This document shows positions 1-8,836 of a DNA stretch of 64,000 nt, one piece after another; the stretch's first letter is position 1; every line of letters starts with the position of its first letter. Where the stretch lies: assembly GCA_019744775.1 (NCBI GenBank), contig JAIETZ010000007.1:61566-125565 (forward strand), in the 5' to 3' direction. A program made the translations under genes and the position numbers. Below the pieces are notes generated by a model, which did no database searches, was not told the DNA's origin, and was given only the letters and a program-made list of their open reading frames with translations. The DNA is from Candidatus Obscuribacterales bacterium. GTDB lineage: Bacteria > Cyanobacteriota > Vampirovibrionia > Obscuribacterales > Obscuribacteraceae.

Positions 1-1
1 T

Positions 2-592
2 AAAGCTGACGGCATTCTCAATTGCATAAGCTCTTGCATCAATGTTCTCGTTCGCACGAAAGAAATGCAATCAGAACCGCTCAGCGATCCAACGACAATT
101 ATCGACAAGTCGATACTGCAAGAAGTACATGATCACATGCTCGCTGACGTCGGCAATGCCGATGCAGCCAAGCGTGAGTTCAGAGAACTTACAGCCGACG
201 AATGGAAGACTCTAAAGGAGATAGGCGTTATGCGCATAGAACCAATAGACTTCCTGCAAGGAGAATCAGACCTGGACGCCGACGCACAAAAGCAAGTCGA
301 TGCATTCGTCAAGCTTTTGTCAGTCAACTACACCGATGCTCGCGTGGTCGTCAAAGGCCACACGGGACCAAGTGTAGATGGCGACGACACAGAAAACATC
401 AAGTTGTCGCAAGCCAGAGCTGACGCTGTCATCAATTACTTGACGACAGCAGGATTGTCTCCCAATCGCCTACGCGCAGTCGGCTGCGGTTCATCCGAAC
501 CGCCGGCACGCAAACCCGGCGAAAATCGCTTGTCCTTCAATCGTCGAAAACAGCGAGTGGAATTTGTCCTTTATAACGACACCGATATCTAG
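2..592 (+). CDS. OmpA-like envelope protein, C-terminal part (partial at left edge)
   Basis: The reading frame is open to the window edge, and the first in-frame ATG (position 65) has no ribosome binding site, so this is probably the 3' end of a longer gene. The last 110 residues form an OmpA C-terminal peptidoglycan-binding domain: a strand with MRIEPIDF, then VVVKGHTGP, LSQARADAVINYL, LSPNRLRAVGCG and a basic end. This order with 'RIEPIDF' resembles proteins in which a periplasmic binding domain is fused to OmpA, which would fit the ABC importer genes just downstream. It should sit in the periplasm, holding a complex to the cell wall. The domain is clear; the fusion is inference. Confidence 0.8.
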   Translation, partial: KADGILNCISSCINVLVRTKEMQSEPLSDPTTIIDKSILQEVHDHMLADVGNADAAKREFRELTADEWKTLKEIGVMRIEPIDFLQGESDLDADAQKQVDAFVKLLSVNYTDARVVVKGHTGPSVDGDDTENIKLSQARADAVINYLTTAGLSPNRLRAVGCGSSEPPARKPGENRLSFNRRKQRVEFVLYNDTDI

Positions 593-610
593 TCACGGAG
601 GTGACAATCG

Positions 611-1582
611 ATGACATTTGAAAGAAGGTCTCGCGGGACTGACAACACGAACAAACGTGATGGTCCTGTAACCAAACCAAAACCTGAGGATTTCGCGCCT
701 GGCAAAGTAGCAATGGATGTTCGCACTGACATTCTCTGTCACCCGGCAACAATCTATCCGTTAGTTGGTTCGATTGGTGCCGTAGTTTGTGCGGTGTTCA
801 TTCCAGCTACGCTGCCGCTAACCGCAGGAATAGCAACAATTGGACTTATAGCCAGCGGTGGCTCCTGGTATTACAACTACGTCGTCAAAGGCGAAGAGAA
901 GGTAGCACAACGCTATGCTGATCTTCGCCAACAGCGCCGTCAGTACGAAGAACAGGAATTGCAACAACTGACCCTTGAATGCAAAAAGATAAAGTTCGCA
1001 TCAGGAGTTGCAGAAGCTACCGAACTCAATGCAGCATATCAACCCCTCCTGGATTATTTCCAGGAGAAACTTGCGAAAAGGTCAATTGCAACAGTTGAGC
1101 AATTTCAACTTCTTGCAGCAGACACTTATAAGCAGGGAGTTTCGGTGCTGGAAAAAGCACTTGATGTAACCAAAGCATTGAGCGCTTTCAATATCAAGGC
1201 ACTGGAACGCGAGGTTGAAGGGTGGAAAGAAGAGCTATCGAAGGCCAAGGAAGGAAGCACAAAAGCTAAGACCCTTGAGCAACAGATTGCCTCACACACT
1301 CGCCGACTCGATCTCTACAACAAAAGGCAAGACCTACAGCTCGAGCTGCTTGCCCAAGTCAACGAGATTGAATGCGCGCTGCAAACGACCTATCTCGAAT
1401 TGGTCGACTTAGGAAATGGCGACATAAGTTCGTTCCTAGACAGAGACAGTGATGCTTCACACAGATTGCGCACAGCAGTCGAAGCTGCACGTCGAGTCGA
1501 GGACCGACTTAAAGGACGCAACACCGAAGACGAACAACAATTGGACAAGTACAGAAAAGCTGCCCGTCGCGAACAACAATAA
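611..1582 (+). CDS. membrane-hairpin coiled-coil protein, unknown (XpaC-like context)
   Basis: A 323-residue protein with a strong GGAGGTG site 10 nt before the ATG and only 18 nt after the preceding gene. Residues about 45-90 hold two close hydrophobic segments (IYPLVGSIGAVVCAVF and LPLTAGIATIGLIASGG), a likely membrane hairpin. The remainder is long, charged alpha-helix with coiled-coil character rich in K, E, Q and R. I do not recognise a family with certainty. The layout (membrane hairpin plus helical cytoplasmic domain beside OmpA and PspA-like genes) recalls XpaC-type partners of TelA, but no diagnostic motif is visible. Likely a cytoplasmic-membrane part of the same module as its neighbours. 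Confidence 0.75.
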   Translation: MTFERRSRGTDNTNKRDGPVTKPKPEDFAPGKVAMDVRTDILCHPATIYPLVGSIGAVVCAVFIPATLPLTAGIATIGLIASGGSWYYNYVVKGEEKVAQRYADLRQQRRQYEEQELQQLTLECKKIKFASGVAEATELNAAYQPLLDYFQEKLAKRSIATVEQFQLLAADTYKQGVSVLEKALDVTKALSAFNIKALEREVEGWKEELSKAKEGSTKAKTLEQQIASHTRRLDLYNKRQDLQLELLAQVNEIECALQTTYLELVDLGNGDISSFLDRDSDASHRLRTAVEAARRVEDRLKGRNTEDEQQLDKYRKAARREQQ

Positions 1583-1678
1583 CGTTCGCACAAGCAGTGC
1601 TTTGGATTCACAGTTTTAACCCGCGGCTGAGTTATGCATCGTGCATAAACAGTCGCTCCAAACCATGAGGATATCATC

Positions 1679-2509
1679 ATGACAGAAGGTAAAATCGGCT
1701 TTTTCGCAGCTCTGTGGCGCTTCGTCTCCCTGTACGAAGCAAGAAAGGCACTCGGACTTGTTCGCGCTGCCGACAAAATGTTCACCGGCTCGGCAGCGGG
1801 CATCAGCGACGGATTCGCCATGTACCGCGAACAACTGGTCAAGAACTTCAACGACCTCACTCAAGCGGTCACCCAATCGGAAACCGCACACGAAATGATG
1901 GTGACCAACCTTCAAAATCTTCTCAAGGAAATCGAGGACAAGAAGGAGCTCCAAGCAGGTGCAGATCAGCTTTACGATGAGGCCGAAGCTGCAAAAGACG
2001 AAGGTGAAATGAAGAGAGCTCGCGAGGATAGTGAACGCTTCACAGCAGAACTAGCCAAACTGCAGCAGGAAGCCACAGACCTTGAAGCTCAAATCAAGCA
2101 GGACGAGATCGAAGTCAAAGACCTGGAAGCTCAGCTCAGCAAGATGCTCAGCGAAATCGAAAACCTCAAGGGCGAAGAAGCCAAGGAAGTGGCTAAGTTC
2201 ATCACGAACAAATCACTCATCGATGCTCGCGAGCGGGTTGCCGGACTGAAGTCCCGCCTCGACAGTTCGCCTATTGATGCGATAAAAGCATCCAACAACG
2301 AACTTGCTGCCAAAGCCAAAGTACTTGGACGAGTCACTCGTGCCACGACCAACGACCAAGACGAGAAGTATCGCAAGGCCGCACGCAACACCGAAGCATC
2401 CGATGCCTTCGAAAAGCGTAAAGCTGCTCGAGAAGCCGAGAAAGCCCAGAAGGAAGCTGCGAAGAACGATGCGACAACTGAAAAGGAATCGCGTCCGAAA
2501 AACTTCTAA
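1679..2509 (+). CDS. PspA/IM30-like coiled-coil protein
   Basis: A 276-residue protein with no membrane segment, starting after GAGGATATCATC. Residues 20-60 (ALGLVRAADKMFTGSAAGISDGFAMYREQL) form an amphipathic start, followed by about 150 residues of continuous heptad-like helix and a very charged Lys/Glu tail. The layout matches the PspA/IM30 (ESCRT-III-like) family, which binds damaged inner membrane, and its usual length of 220-280. It lies in the same transcription unit as the membrane hairpin protein, which makes a membrane-stress role plausible. Assignment rests on architecture rather than a catalytic motif; a generic coiled-coil protein cannot be excluded. Confidence 0.7.
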   Translation: MTEGKIGFFAALWRFVSLYEARKALGLVRAADKMFTGSAAGISDGFAMYREQLVKNFNDLTQAVTQSETAHEMMVTNLQNLLKEIEDKKELQAGADQLYDEAEAAKDEGEMKRAREDSERFTAELAKLQQEATDLEAQIKQDEIEVKDLEAQLSKMLSEIENLKGEEAKEVAKFITNKSLIDARERVAGLKSRLDSSPIDAIKASNNELAAKAKVLGRVTRATTNDQDEKYRKAARNTEASDAFEKRKAAREAEKAQKEAAKNDATTEKESRPKNF

Positions 2510-2537
2510 GCACGCCTAGCTCGAACCGTCCGCACGA

Positions 2538-2568
2538 GGAGCAGGTCAGTGTTGATCTGCTCCTTGTT
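2538..2568 (+). terminator. hairpin with T-rich tail
   Basis: GGAGCAG and CTGCTCC pair across a short loop, followed by TTGTTG. It ends about 50 nt before the start of the lipoprotein gene and so separates the envelope genes from the ABC transporter genes. Confidence 0.6.
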
Positions 2569-2618
2569 GTTCAACAGTCTTTTATCCAAAGTAATCACTA
2601 ACGAAGAGGTTCTATCGT

Positions 2619-3734
2619 ATGAAAACTACAGCCAAACTCAGCATGTTCGTCTCCGCCATGGTTGCTTGTTCCGTCCTCGTAGGTTGCGGCAGCGCACAAA
2701 AGTCCGAACCACAATCCTCGACTCAACAGGCTTCAACTGCAACCAAGGCAGTACCTGAGTTCACGTTGGCATACTCAATTTACGCCGGCTGGATGCCCTA
2801 TTACTTGATGGTCGAAAACGGAACCTTGGCGAGATGCGCCGCCGAAGAAGGCATCAAGATCAATCCGGCACCGATGGACTATCCAACTTCGCTTGATGCC
2901 TACTCGGCCGGTAAAGCTCAAGCTCTAACTGTGGCAAGCATGGACTCACTGATGGCACATGCTGCCAACGGCAAAGATACAACTGTCGTGGTCATGGGTG
3001 ACACATCCAACGGCAACGATGCGATTCTGGCGCGCGGTGGCAGAACGCTCAAAGACCTGGAAGGCAGCAACGTCATGTTGATGCGCAATACGGTCTCCGA
3101 GTACGTTGTCCGTCGCTGCTGCGAAATCAACAAGTTGAATCCATCTAAGATTGGATTTACGCAAGCGACCGATGCCGAAATTCAAGGCACCTTCCAAGCG
3201 TCCAAGAATCAGAAGTTCGTCTGCACCTGGAATCCCATGGTGCACGAAATCCTGAAAGAAAAGGGCGTACAACGCGTCTTTGACTCTAGCAAACTTCCTG
3301 GCGAAATTCAGGACTTGCTCGTCATCGACACAGCGACTGTGAAAGCACACCCCGAATTCGCGCGCGCCTTGGTCAAAGCTTGGTATCAGACCATGCAACT
3401 AATGACCAAAGGCAACAAAGACTCGGACAACGCTTTGAAGTTCATGGCCACCGCATCCGGTCCTAGTGTGACGGTCAATGACCTCACCGAACAACTGGAA
3501 ACGACAGCCATGTTCTACACGCCGGAAGAAGCCGTGAAGTACACCGAATCGCAACAACTCAAGGACAACGTAGCCCGCGTACATACCTTCTGTGCCAACA
3601 ACGGACTGCTTCCGCCAGGCGCCAAAGCCATTGGCGTTAGCTTCCCTGACGGCACAACAGAAGGTGATGCGAAGAACGTCAAGTTGCACTACGAATCTCG
3701 CTACATGAAGGAAGCTGTTCAAGGCTCCAACTAG
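2619..3734 (+). CDS. ABC transporter substrate-binding lipoprotein (NitT/TauT, urea-carboxylase-associated type)
   Basis: A 371-residue secreted binding protein. Residues 1-23 form a lipoprotein signal ending in the lipobox VLVGC, followed by a Ser/Gln/Thr-rich linker. The mature part begins with FTLAYSIYAGWMPYYLM and carries MDSLMAHAANGKDTTVVVMGD and SNGNDAIL. These blocks match the periplasmic proteins found near urea carboxylase genes (putative urea/NitT-TauT type), though no urea carboxylase is in the window, so the substrate is unknown. A permease and an ATPase follow directly, completing an importer. The start is fixed by an AAGAGG site before the ATG. Confidence 0.88.
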   Translation: MKTTAKLSMFVSAMVACSVLVGCGSAQKSEPQSSTQQASTATKAVPEFTLAYSIYAGWMPYYLMVENGTLARCAAEEGIKINPAPMDYPTSLDAYSAGKAQALTVASMDSLMAHAANGKDTTVVVMGDTSNGNDAILARGGRTLKDLEGSNVMLMRNTVSEYVVRRCCEINKLNPSKIGFTQATDAEIQGTFQASKNQKFVCTWNPMVHEILKEKGVQRVFDSSKLPGEIQDLLVIDTATVKAHPEFARALVKAWYQTMQLMTKGNKDSDNALKFMATASGPSVTVNDLTEQLETTAMFYTPEEAVKYTESQQLKDNVARVHTFCANNGLLPPGAKAIGVSFPDGTTEGDAKNVKLHYESRYMKEAVQGSN

Positions 3735-3774
3735 TAACGAGCGAAGAGGGCAATCTGCGTTCTAAATAGATTCC

Positions 3775-3810
3775 ACACCACGGCTTTGTACAAAGCCGTG
3801 GTGTTTCTCT
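3775..3810 (+). terminator. strong palindromic terminator
   Basis: ACACCACGGCTTTG is repeated as a perfect inverted copy around TA, then TTTCTCTTTGTTTT. It stands between the binding-protein gene and the permease gene, 38 nt before the permease start, and probably lowers permease transcription relative to the binding protein. Confidence 0.8.
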
Positions 3811-3841
3811 TTGTTTTACTCCCTACTTTTAGGAGATGCCC

Positions 3842-4666
3842 ATGCTTAGAGCTTTTCGAACAGATACCAAATTGTCCTCCGCCGTCAAAGTTTTCCTGAG
3901 ACTGCTTCCTTTCATCCTTTGCTTCGCTGTTTACTTAGGGGCAGCTCTCTATGTCCGCTGGCAAGAAGCCCACGGCATTGAATGCGCCAACCCACGACTC
4001 ATTCCATTACCGATCGACATCTGGAATTCATTCCTCACCGCCATCCGTCCGGACGGCAACGGTCAAATTCAACTCCTTAGCGACATCGGTGCGTCGCTGA
4101 CGCGCTTTGGAATTGGTCTTTCCATATCGACACTCTTCGGTGTTCCACTGGGACTCTACATTGGTCTATTTCCAGTGGTGAAAGAATTCTTCAGACCGAT
4201 ACTTGTTTTGCTCGACAAAAATCAACCGCTGTTGCTTCTGCCAATACTCTTCTTGTGCCTTGGCGTTGAAGAAGCTCCCAAAATAGCAATTGTTGTTTTA
4301 GGGGTGCTTCCAGGCATCGCACTGGAGATTGCTCGCATGGTTGAAGACATCCCAGCAGAACAACGATACAAAGCACAAACACTCGGTGCATCAGAAGCTG
4401 AAGTTGCTTGGAGCGTAGTCTTTCCACAGATTTTCCCGGCAATTATCTCAGCCATCTGCGCATGCTTCAAAGCAGCCTGGGGTTATGTTATCGCAGCAGA
4501 GAGCAACGTCGCTTCATGTGGACTTGGCTATCGCATATTTCTCGCACGACGCTTTATGGACATGCCCACAATTTTGTCCTACGTCATGATCGCCATGCTC
4601 ATCATGTTCGCCCTTGATCTCATATTCCAACAGTGGCGACGTCGCTACCGCTGGGCTAACCAGTAA
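3842..4666 (+). CDS. ABC transporter permease, NitT/TauT family
   Basis: Inner-membrane permease of about 274 residues with six hydrophobic segments. The EAA-like coupling loop is visible as AQTLGASEAEVAWSVVFPQIFPAI (the usual form is TLGAS...VVLPAALP), placed as in SsuC/TauC-type permeases. Of two possible ATGs 6 nt apart, the second (3842) is chosen because AGGAG lies at 3831-3835, immediately against the first. It should form the channel for the preceding binding protein and be driven by the ATPase 14 nt downstream. Confidence 0.9.
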   Translation: MLRAFRTDTKLSSAVKVFLRLLPFILCFAVYLGAALYVRWQEAHGIECANPRLIPLPIDIWNSFLTAIRPDGNGQIQLLSDIGASLTRFGIGLSISTLFGVPLGLYIGLFPVVKEFFRPILVLLDKNQPLLLLPILFLCLGVEEAPKIAIVVLGVLPGIALEIARMVEDIPAEQRYKAQTLGASEAEVAWSVVFPQIFPAIISAICACFKAAWGYVIAAESNVASCGLGYRIFLARRFMDMPTILSYVMIAMLIMFALDLIFQQWRRRYRWANQ

Positions 4667-4680
4667 GGAGGTTCATTGTC

Positions 4681-5652
4681 ATGACATTCATTATCGATTC
4701 GAAAAATTGCACAGTGAGCTATCCTTCCAACAAAGGTGACTCACGTGCCACTGTTCTCAACGACATAACACTACAAGTTCAGCAAGGCGAATTCGTCACC
4801 GTCGTAGGTTCGTCCGGTTGCGGCAAGTCAACAGTCCTACGACTTGTCCTTGGTTCGCAATTCCCAACAGAAGGTGTTGTTCTCGTCAACGGTAAATCCG
4901 TCACCAGGGTGACTCGTGATACGGGCATAGTCTATCAAAACTATTCTCTCTTCCCGCATCTGACAATGTTGGAAAACATCGCAGCAGGACCAATTCTAGA
5001 AGGAACAAATCTTCCCGAAAGAATAATCTGCAAACCGCTGGTGAAAATCCTTGACCTACTCAAGGCAACGTCCTTACTGAAACGCATCCCCTATTCGCGT
5101 ATTCGAGACGAGGCTCGCGCTCAAGCGCTAGTACTTGCCGAACGCTGCGGATTGGAGCCACAAAAGAACGGCAACAAATATCCATTCGAATTATCGGGCG
5201 GCATGCGCCAGCGAGTTGCCATCGCACAATCGCTAGCCATGAAGCCAAGCATTCTTCTCATGGACGAAGCCTTCAGCGGACTCGACGAAAAGACCAAATG
5301 CGAAATGCGCGACTTCATCCATGAACAATGGAAGGAAAACAAAACCACTATCTTCTTCGTCACCCACGACTTAGAAGAAGCAGCCATGCTTGGCACGCGC
5401 CTCATTTGTCTGTCGCAACACTGGACCGACGATGACGGCAATCCCGGCAAAGGCGCCAAAATCGTCATCGACAAACAAGTCGCCGGCGGCACGGTTCGTC
5501 CTTCCAAATTTGTTGACTCACACGAGTTTACACAACTCGTCGACAACATACGCGCAAAAGCATTCGAAAAGAACAACCCTCAACGGCTAGCTGCATTTGA
5601 GCTCAGCCATCCCGATGCCTGCAAAGCAAAGGAGCACAATAATGCCCAGTAA
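4681..5652 (+). CDS. ABC transporter ATP-binding protein, NitT/TauT family
   Basis: A 323-residue ATPase. Visible motifs in order: Walker A GSSGCGKST, Q-loop VYQNYSLFPHLTM, ABC signature LSGGMRQRVAIAQSL, Walker B ILLMDEAFSGLDE and the switch His in FFVTHDLEEA. It is longer than the usual 250-270 residues because of an insertion between Q-loop and signature and a C-terminal extension of about 60 residues. AAGGAGG lies before the start. It overlaps the following AAA+ gene by 11 nt, so the two are probably translationally coupled, an unusual link between an importer and an AAA+ machine. Confidence 0.93.
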   Translation: MTFIIDSKNCTVSYPSNKGDSRATVLNDITLQVQQGEFVTVVGSSGCGKSTVLRLVLGSQFPTEGVVLVNGKSVTRVTRDTGIVYQNYSLFPHLTMLENIAAGPILEGTNLPERIICKPLVKILDLLKATSLLKRIPYSRIRDEARAQALVLAERCGLEPQKNGNKYPFELSGGMRQRVAIAQSLAMKPSILLMDEAFSGLDEKTKCEMRDFIHEQWKENKTTIFFVTHDLEEAAMLGTRLICLSQHWTDDDGNPGKGAKIVIDKQVAGGTVRPSKFVDSHEFTQLVDNIRAKAFEKNNPQRLAAFELSHPDACKAKEHNNAQ

Positions 5653-7447
5653 GAAGAGCAAGCAAAACAAGGCTCCTGCACCGCAGGCTGAGCCCACAAA
5701 GATACTCAACTACGAACAGCCGGCATTTTTGGATGCATTGAATGAAGCGTATCAACTGGAAGGGAAAAATGTTGTCACCATCAATGACAATACTCGCGAC
5801 CTCTACTGGTCAAAGAACGCACAACGCTTTCACGACCTGGAGCAAACGCTGTATCACCATCTGAAGGATGCCTTCACGATGGTTAGATTGGATGCGGGTG
5901 GCATAGAGACTTACACCTCTGACAAGAAGGACCTGGATACGCTCGCCACCTCTTGCAAAGCAGCTGAACAGATGGACCAGTCAATCAAGCTCGGAGATCT
6001 CAAAGCCGCAATTAAAACAGCGTACTTCTCTCCACTTGAAGCGATTGAACTCCTGGCACAAATGCTACAAGCTGTGACCCTTGTACGGATGTCGCAGAAA
6101 CAGAAAAGTGCTCAGGAAGACAAACCCGTCTGTGTCGTCGTCCAATTAGCTGATGCCATTTTTCCGCGAGGTTCCTTCGGGCAAGTGGATCAACTGGACA
6201 GACAAAGGCTGGTGCGATTTCTCAACTTGATTGAATCGCAGTGGTTCAAAGATAGCGCACATCTGATCATCCTCATTTCAGAAAGCTCGCAAGAGATTAG
6301 TTCGCAGATAGTTGGCTTGCCCTCAGTACGTCCAATCTCAATTGGATATCCGTCGGATGCGGAAAGAGCAAAGTTCATAACGACCTTCTGTTCACCCGCC
6401 AACGAAGACGCTTCCAAGATAAGTTATGAGAGAGGCTACGACGCTTTCGTTTCCGACAGCGCCGGACTAACTCTAACCGCTCTTGAAGCTCTGCTGAAGA
6501 CAGCCAGTCGAAACGAGCCGCACATCGTGACACGAAAAGCACTAATTGAGCATGTCAATCGAGTAATCAAAGCTCAACTCGGCGACACCGTTTCAATTGA
6601 ATTGCCAGACCACGGACCAGAGGACATCATCGGCTATGAAGCAAACAAACAACTCCTTGCACGCACGTTCGAGCGCTCCGAAAATCCAAAGACCGCCGCC
6701 TCCGTGATAATTGCATCTGGTCCAAACGGCGCTGGAAAGTCCTATCAATTCGAAGCCTTTGCCAAATCATCCGGTCGAGTAATCATTCGCTTGGCTCAGA
6801 TGAGAGGTAAATACTTCGGTGAGACTGAAGCTGCTTTGGAGAAGCTAAGAATGCTTCTTCACACAGTTGGCAAATCACTCGTCCTCATCGATGAAGCCGA
6901 CACTCAAGTTTCCGACGCCCGTGGCGAAAATGTCCACGAAGTCGAAAAACGTATGTCCGGCACATTGATGCAGATGACGAGCAAAGCCGATGGCAGAACA
7001 CTTTATGTGTTAATCACTTCTCGCGCAGACAAACTTGCGCCCGACATCAAGAGCAGAGCAGCGGTACAAGTACCGGTCTTTGATCTTCAAGGTGACGAGC
7101 GCAAACACTTCGTGCAAGAACTCTTCAAACGGGCAGGCGTAACGCTAACGGATGAAGAATGGAACGACATTGCGAAGAAAACCGCTAACTACGGTGCTCG
7201 CGATTTCGCCAATCTTGTCAAAGAAATGGTCTCACGAGGACATAAATCGCCATCTCAAACACTCACCGAATGGGTTGCGCCCGGACTATCCATTAAGAAA
7301 GAACGACGACTGCAAACTTTGATCGCCGCATTGCATTGTAGCGAACTTGCGCTTCTTCCCGAAGAATTCCGCAGCAAGATCGAAAACGATGAAATCGACG
7401 ACATCGAAGCAGAAATCGAAAAGCTGAAGTTAGCGACTAAACGCTAA
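5642..7447 (+). CDS. two-domain AAA+ ATPase (Ycf46-like layout)
   Basis: A 601-residue protein. The start is set at 5642 by AAGGAG; an upstream TTG extension is unsupported. The C-terminal AAA+ domain is intact: Walker A GPNGAGKS, Walker B LVLIDEAD, sensor-1 YVLITSR and an arginine-finger-like LAPDIKSRA. The N-terminal half looks like an ATPase fold that has lost Walker A; VCVVVQLADAIF takes the Walker B place and LIILISES the sensor-1 place. An inactive first ring plus an active second resembles Ycf46-type AAA+ proteins. Overlap with the ABC ATPase gene suggests a shared job, perhaps remodelling the membrane module; that role is inference. Confidence 0.85.
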   Translation: MPSKKSKQNKAPAPQAEPTKILNYEQPAFLDALNEAYQLEGKNVVTINDNTRDLYWSKNAQRFHDLEQTLYHHLKDAFTMVRLDAGGIETYTSDKKDLDTLATSCKAAEQMDQSIKLGDLKAAIKTAYFSPLEAIELLAQMLQAVTLVRMSQKQKSAQEDKPVCVVVQLADAIFPRGSFGQVDQLDRQRLVRFLNLIESQWFKDSAHLIILISESSQEISSQIVGLPSVRPISIGYPSDAERAKFITTFCSPANEDASKISYERGYDAFVSDSAGLTLTALEALLKTASRNEPHIVTRKALIEHVNRVIKAQLGDTVSIELPDHGPEDIIGYEANKQLLARTFERSENPKTAASVIIASGPNGAGKSYQFEAFAKSSGRVIIRLAQMRGKYFGETEAALEKLRMLLHTVGKSLVLIDEADTQVSDARGENVHEVEKRMSGTLMQMTSKADGRTLYVLITSRADKLAPDIKSRAAVQVPVFDLQGDERKHFVQELFKRAGVTLTDEEWNDIAKKTANYGARDFANLVKEMVSRGHKSPSQTLTEWVAPGLSIKKERRLQTLIAALHCSELALLPEEFRSKIENDEIDDIEAEIEKLKLATKR

Positions 7448-7471
7448 CACAACAACTGAATATTTGGAAAT

Positions 7472-7505
7472 CGGCTGAGAGAGACGCGTGACTCTCAGCC
7501 GTTTT
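7472..7505 (+). terminator. intrinsic terminator
   Basis: CGGCTGAGAG and CTCTCAGCCG pair across a loop and are followed by TTTT. It lies after the AAA+ gene and only 26 nt before the start of the next gene. Confidence 0.75.
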
Positions 7506-7530
7506 AGAACGCGCCCGGTAGGAGATAACC

Positions 7531-8109
7531 ATGGCTAACGTACTCACAACTACAAAACCGGTTAAGAAAACTTCCAGACCATCTGAGCGTCTCACTCATG
7601 AAGGCGTTGTCTTTCTCATCAACGAAGAGCAACGTCTAGCACGCGAAGCGTTGCAGCGCAAACAACAACGGCAAAGAGGAATTGCTGCGGTTCGCAAATC
7701 CCTGCAACCCGCAGGACTCATCTTCGGCGTGACCGTCATAACCAAAGGCGGTGAAAAACGCGTGATGGCTTGCAAGTTCGGCGTAAGCGTTGGTCTATCG
7801 TCTGGCGCTCGCAAGAAATCCAATAGTAAAGACCATGGAACTTTCAAGATTTACGAGATGATCAACTCGTCGACCAACCTCAGACGAACTCTGAAGAAGT
7901 TGGCTGATGAAATAGCTGATCTCGAACGTCGTCTTGCTGCTGGACCAACTCGCGGTAGACGCCGTCAACTCGAAAAGACTCTTGCGCGCAAGAAAGCGCA
8001 GCAAGCGAAACCAGTCCTCAAGCCCACTTATCGCGAGATAAATATCGAAGGGCTTCAAGGACTGCGCATTCGCGGCAAAGTCTATCTCGTCACAGGTTGC
8101 TCTGAATAA
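7531..8109 (+). CDS. hypothetical basic protein
   Basis: A 192-residue, strongly basic protein (many Arg, Lys and Gln), start supported by GTAGGAGATAACC. Residues 55-90 (AGLIFGVTVITKGGEKRVMACKFGV) look like a small beta-sheet unit; residues 115-160 are a charged helix; the end returns to beta-like sequence (LQGLRIRGKVYLVTG). No signal peptide or membrane segment. I do not recognise it. The charge would allow nucleic-acid binding, but no named motif is visible. Confidence 0.7.
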   Translation: MANVLTTTKPVKKTSRPSERLTHEGVVFLINEEQRLAREALQRKQQRQRGIAAVRKSLQPAGLIFGVTVITKGGEKRVMACKFGVSVGLSSGARKKSNSKDHGTFKIYEMINSSTNLRRTLKKLADEIADLERRLAAGPTRGRRRQLEKTLARKKAQQAKPVLKPTYREINIEGLQGLRIRGKVYLVTGCSE

Positions 8110-8200
8110 GAGCAACCTCGCTTTTTGAGTCACAAGAAAACAACTCGAGAGCAGTCCAATGCCGAAGCACTCGACGCTATCTACAACGAGGATGCATATT

Positions 8201-8401
8201 ATGAACGAACAAAATAACAACAGCGGTAGCAACAACACCGGAAATAACACTCAGCCCGAAAAGAAAGGCGGATGGTCACATCCATGGGGATATAACATCC
8301 CGTGCTTCCGCGAAGCCGACAAGACCGATGGTCACCAATGCCCAGCCGACAAGCAGTACGGCAACTTCTTGGTCAACGAAAAAGCAAGTCACTTCGAATA
8401 G
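8201..8401 (+). CDS. hypothetical small protein with two Cys
   Basis: 66 residues, starting at the third in-frame ATG, which has a suitably spaced ACGAGG before it. The first 20 residues are Asn/Ser/Gly-rich and disordered; the remainder is compact (GGWSHPWGYNIPCFREADK, then HQCPADKQYGNF) with two Cys and two His that could bind a metal or form a disulfide. No signal peptide. Not recognised. It lies 16 nt before the next small gene, probably in one transcript. Confidence 0.6.
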   Translation: MNEQNNNSGSNNTGNNTQPEKKGGWSHPWGYNIPCFREADKTDGHQCPADKQYGNFLVNEKASHFE

Positions 8402-8417
8402 CCAGAGAGGAACTTGA

Positions 8418-8624
8418 ATGATCAACAAACAATCGCAAAAAGAAGTTAGCGACTTCTCAATCTCCCTGAAAGCACTCAACGCATTGAGGAAAACATCCGT
8501 CAAGGAATCCGAACTGGAAGAATCCGGCAAGCGCTACACCAACGATATCTTGTTCGCGCCGCCGGCTAGTGAAGAAGAAGAAGAACGCAACTTCATTCAA
8601 TTCTCCGACTACTTCGGCGAATAA
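8418..8624 (+). CDS. hypothetical small acidic protein
   Basis: 68 residues after GAGAGGAAC. The first half is a probable helix (FSISLKALNALRKTSV), the second an acidic stretch with five Glu in a row ending FIQFSDYFGE. No membrane segment. Not recognised; small size, clean ribosome binding site and position directly behind another small gene support a real gene. Confidence 0.55.
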   Translation: MINKQSQKEVSDFSISLKALNALRKTSVKESELEESGKRYTNDILFAPPASEEEEERNFIQFSDYFGE

Positions 8625-8640
8625 CCGACCGCCCATCCTT

Positions 8641-8724
8641 TGTCATTCCCTTCCCTACTTTGTCATCTCGAGCGAAGTCGAGAGATCTCGCAAGTCTAGG
8701 TGACAACGCGGAAGGGAATCGACA
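8641..8724. repeat. TGTCATT-type palindromic element, nested
   Basis: TGTCATTCCCTTCC opens the element and GGAAGGGAATCGACA closes it as an imperfect inverted copy. Inside is a second TGTCATCTCGAG arm followed by GAAGTCGAGAGATCTCGC. It belongs to the TGTCATTYYGAG family found elsewhere in the window, here as one element inserted in another. Confidence 0.65.
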
Positions 8725-8775
8725 AGTGACACCGCAAGCTTGGCAGGCAGGCGTCCTGCACGTGCTCAGTCCTGT

Positions 8776-8797
8776 GCAAGCCTCCTGCTTGCAAATT
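8776..8797 (+). terminator. terminator-like hairpin
   Basis: GCAAGC and GCTTGC pair around CTCCT, followed by AAATTTTT. It lies 40 nt before the start of the secreted proline-rich protein. Confidence 0.5.
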
Positions 8798-8836
8798 TTT
8801 AAATCCGTACCAATACACCATTGAAGGAGTATCCAT

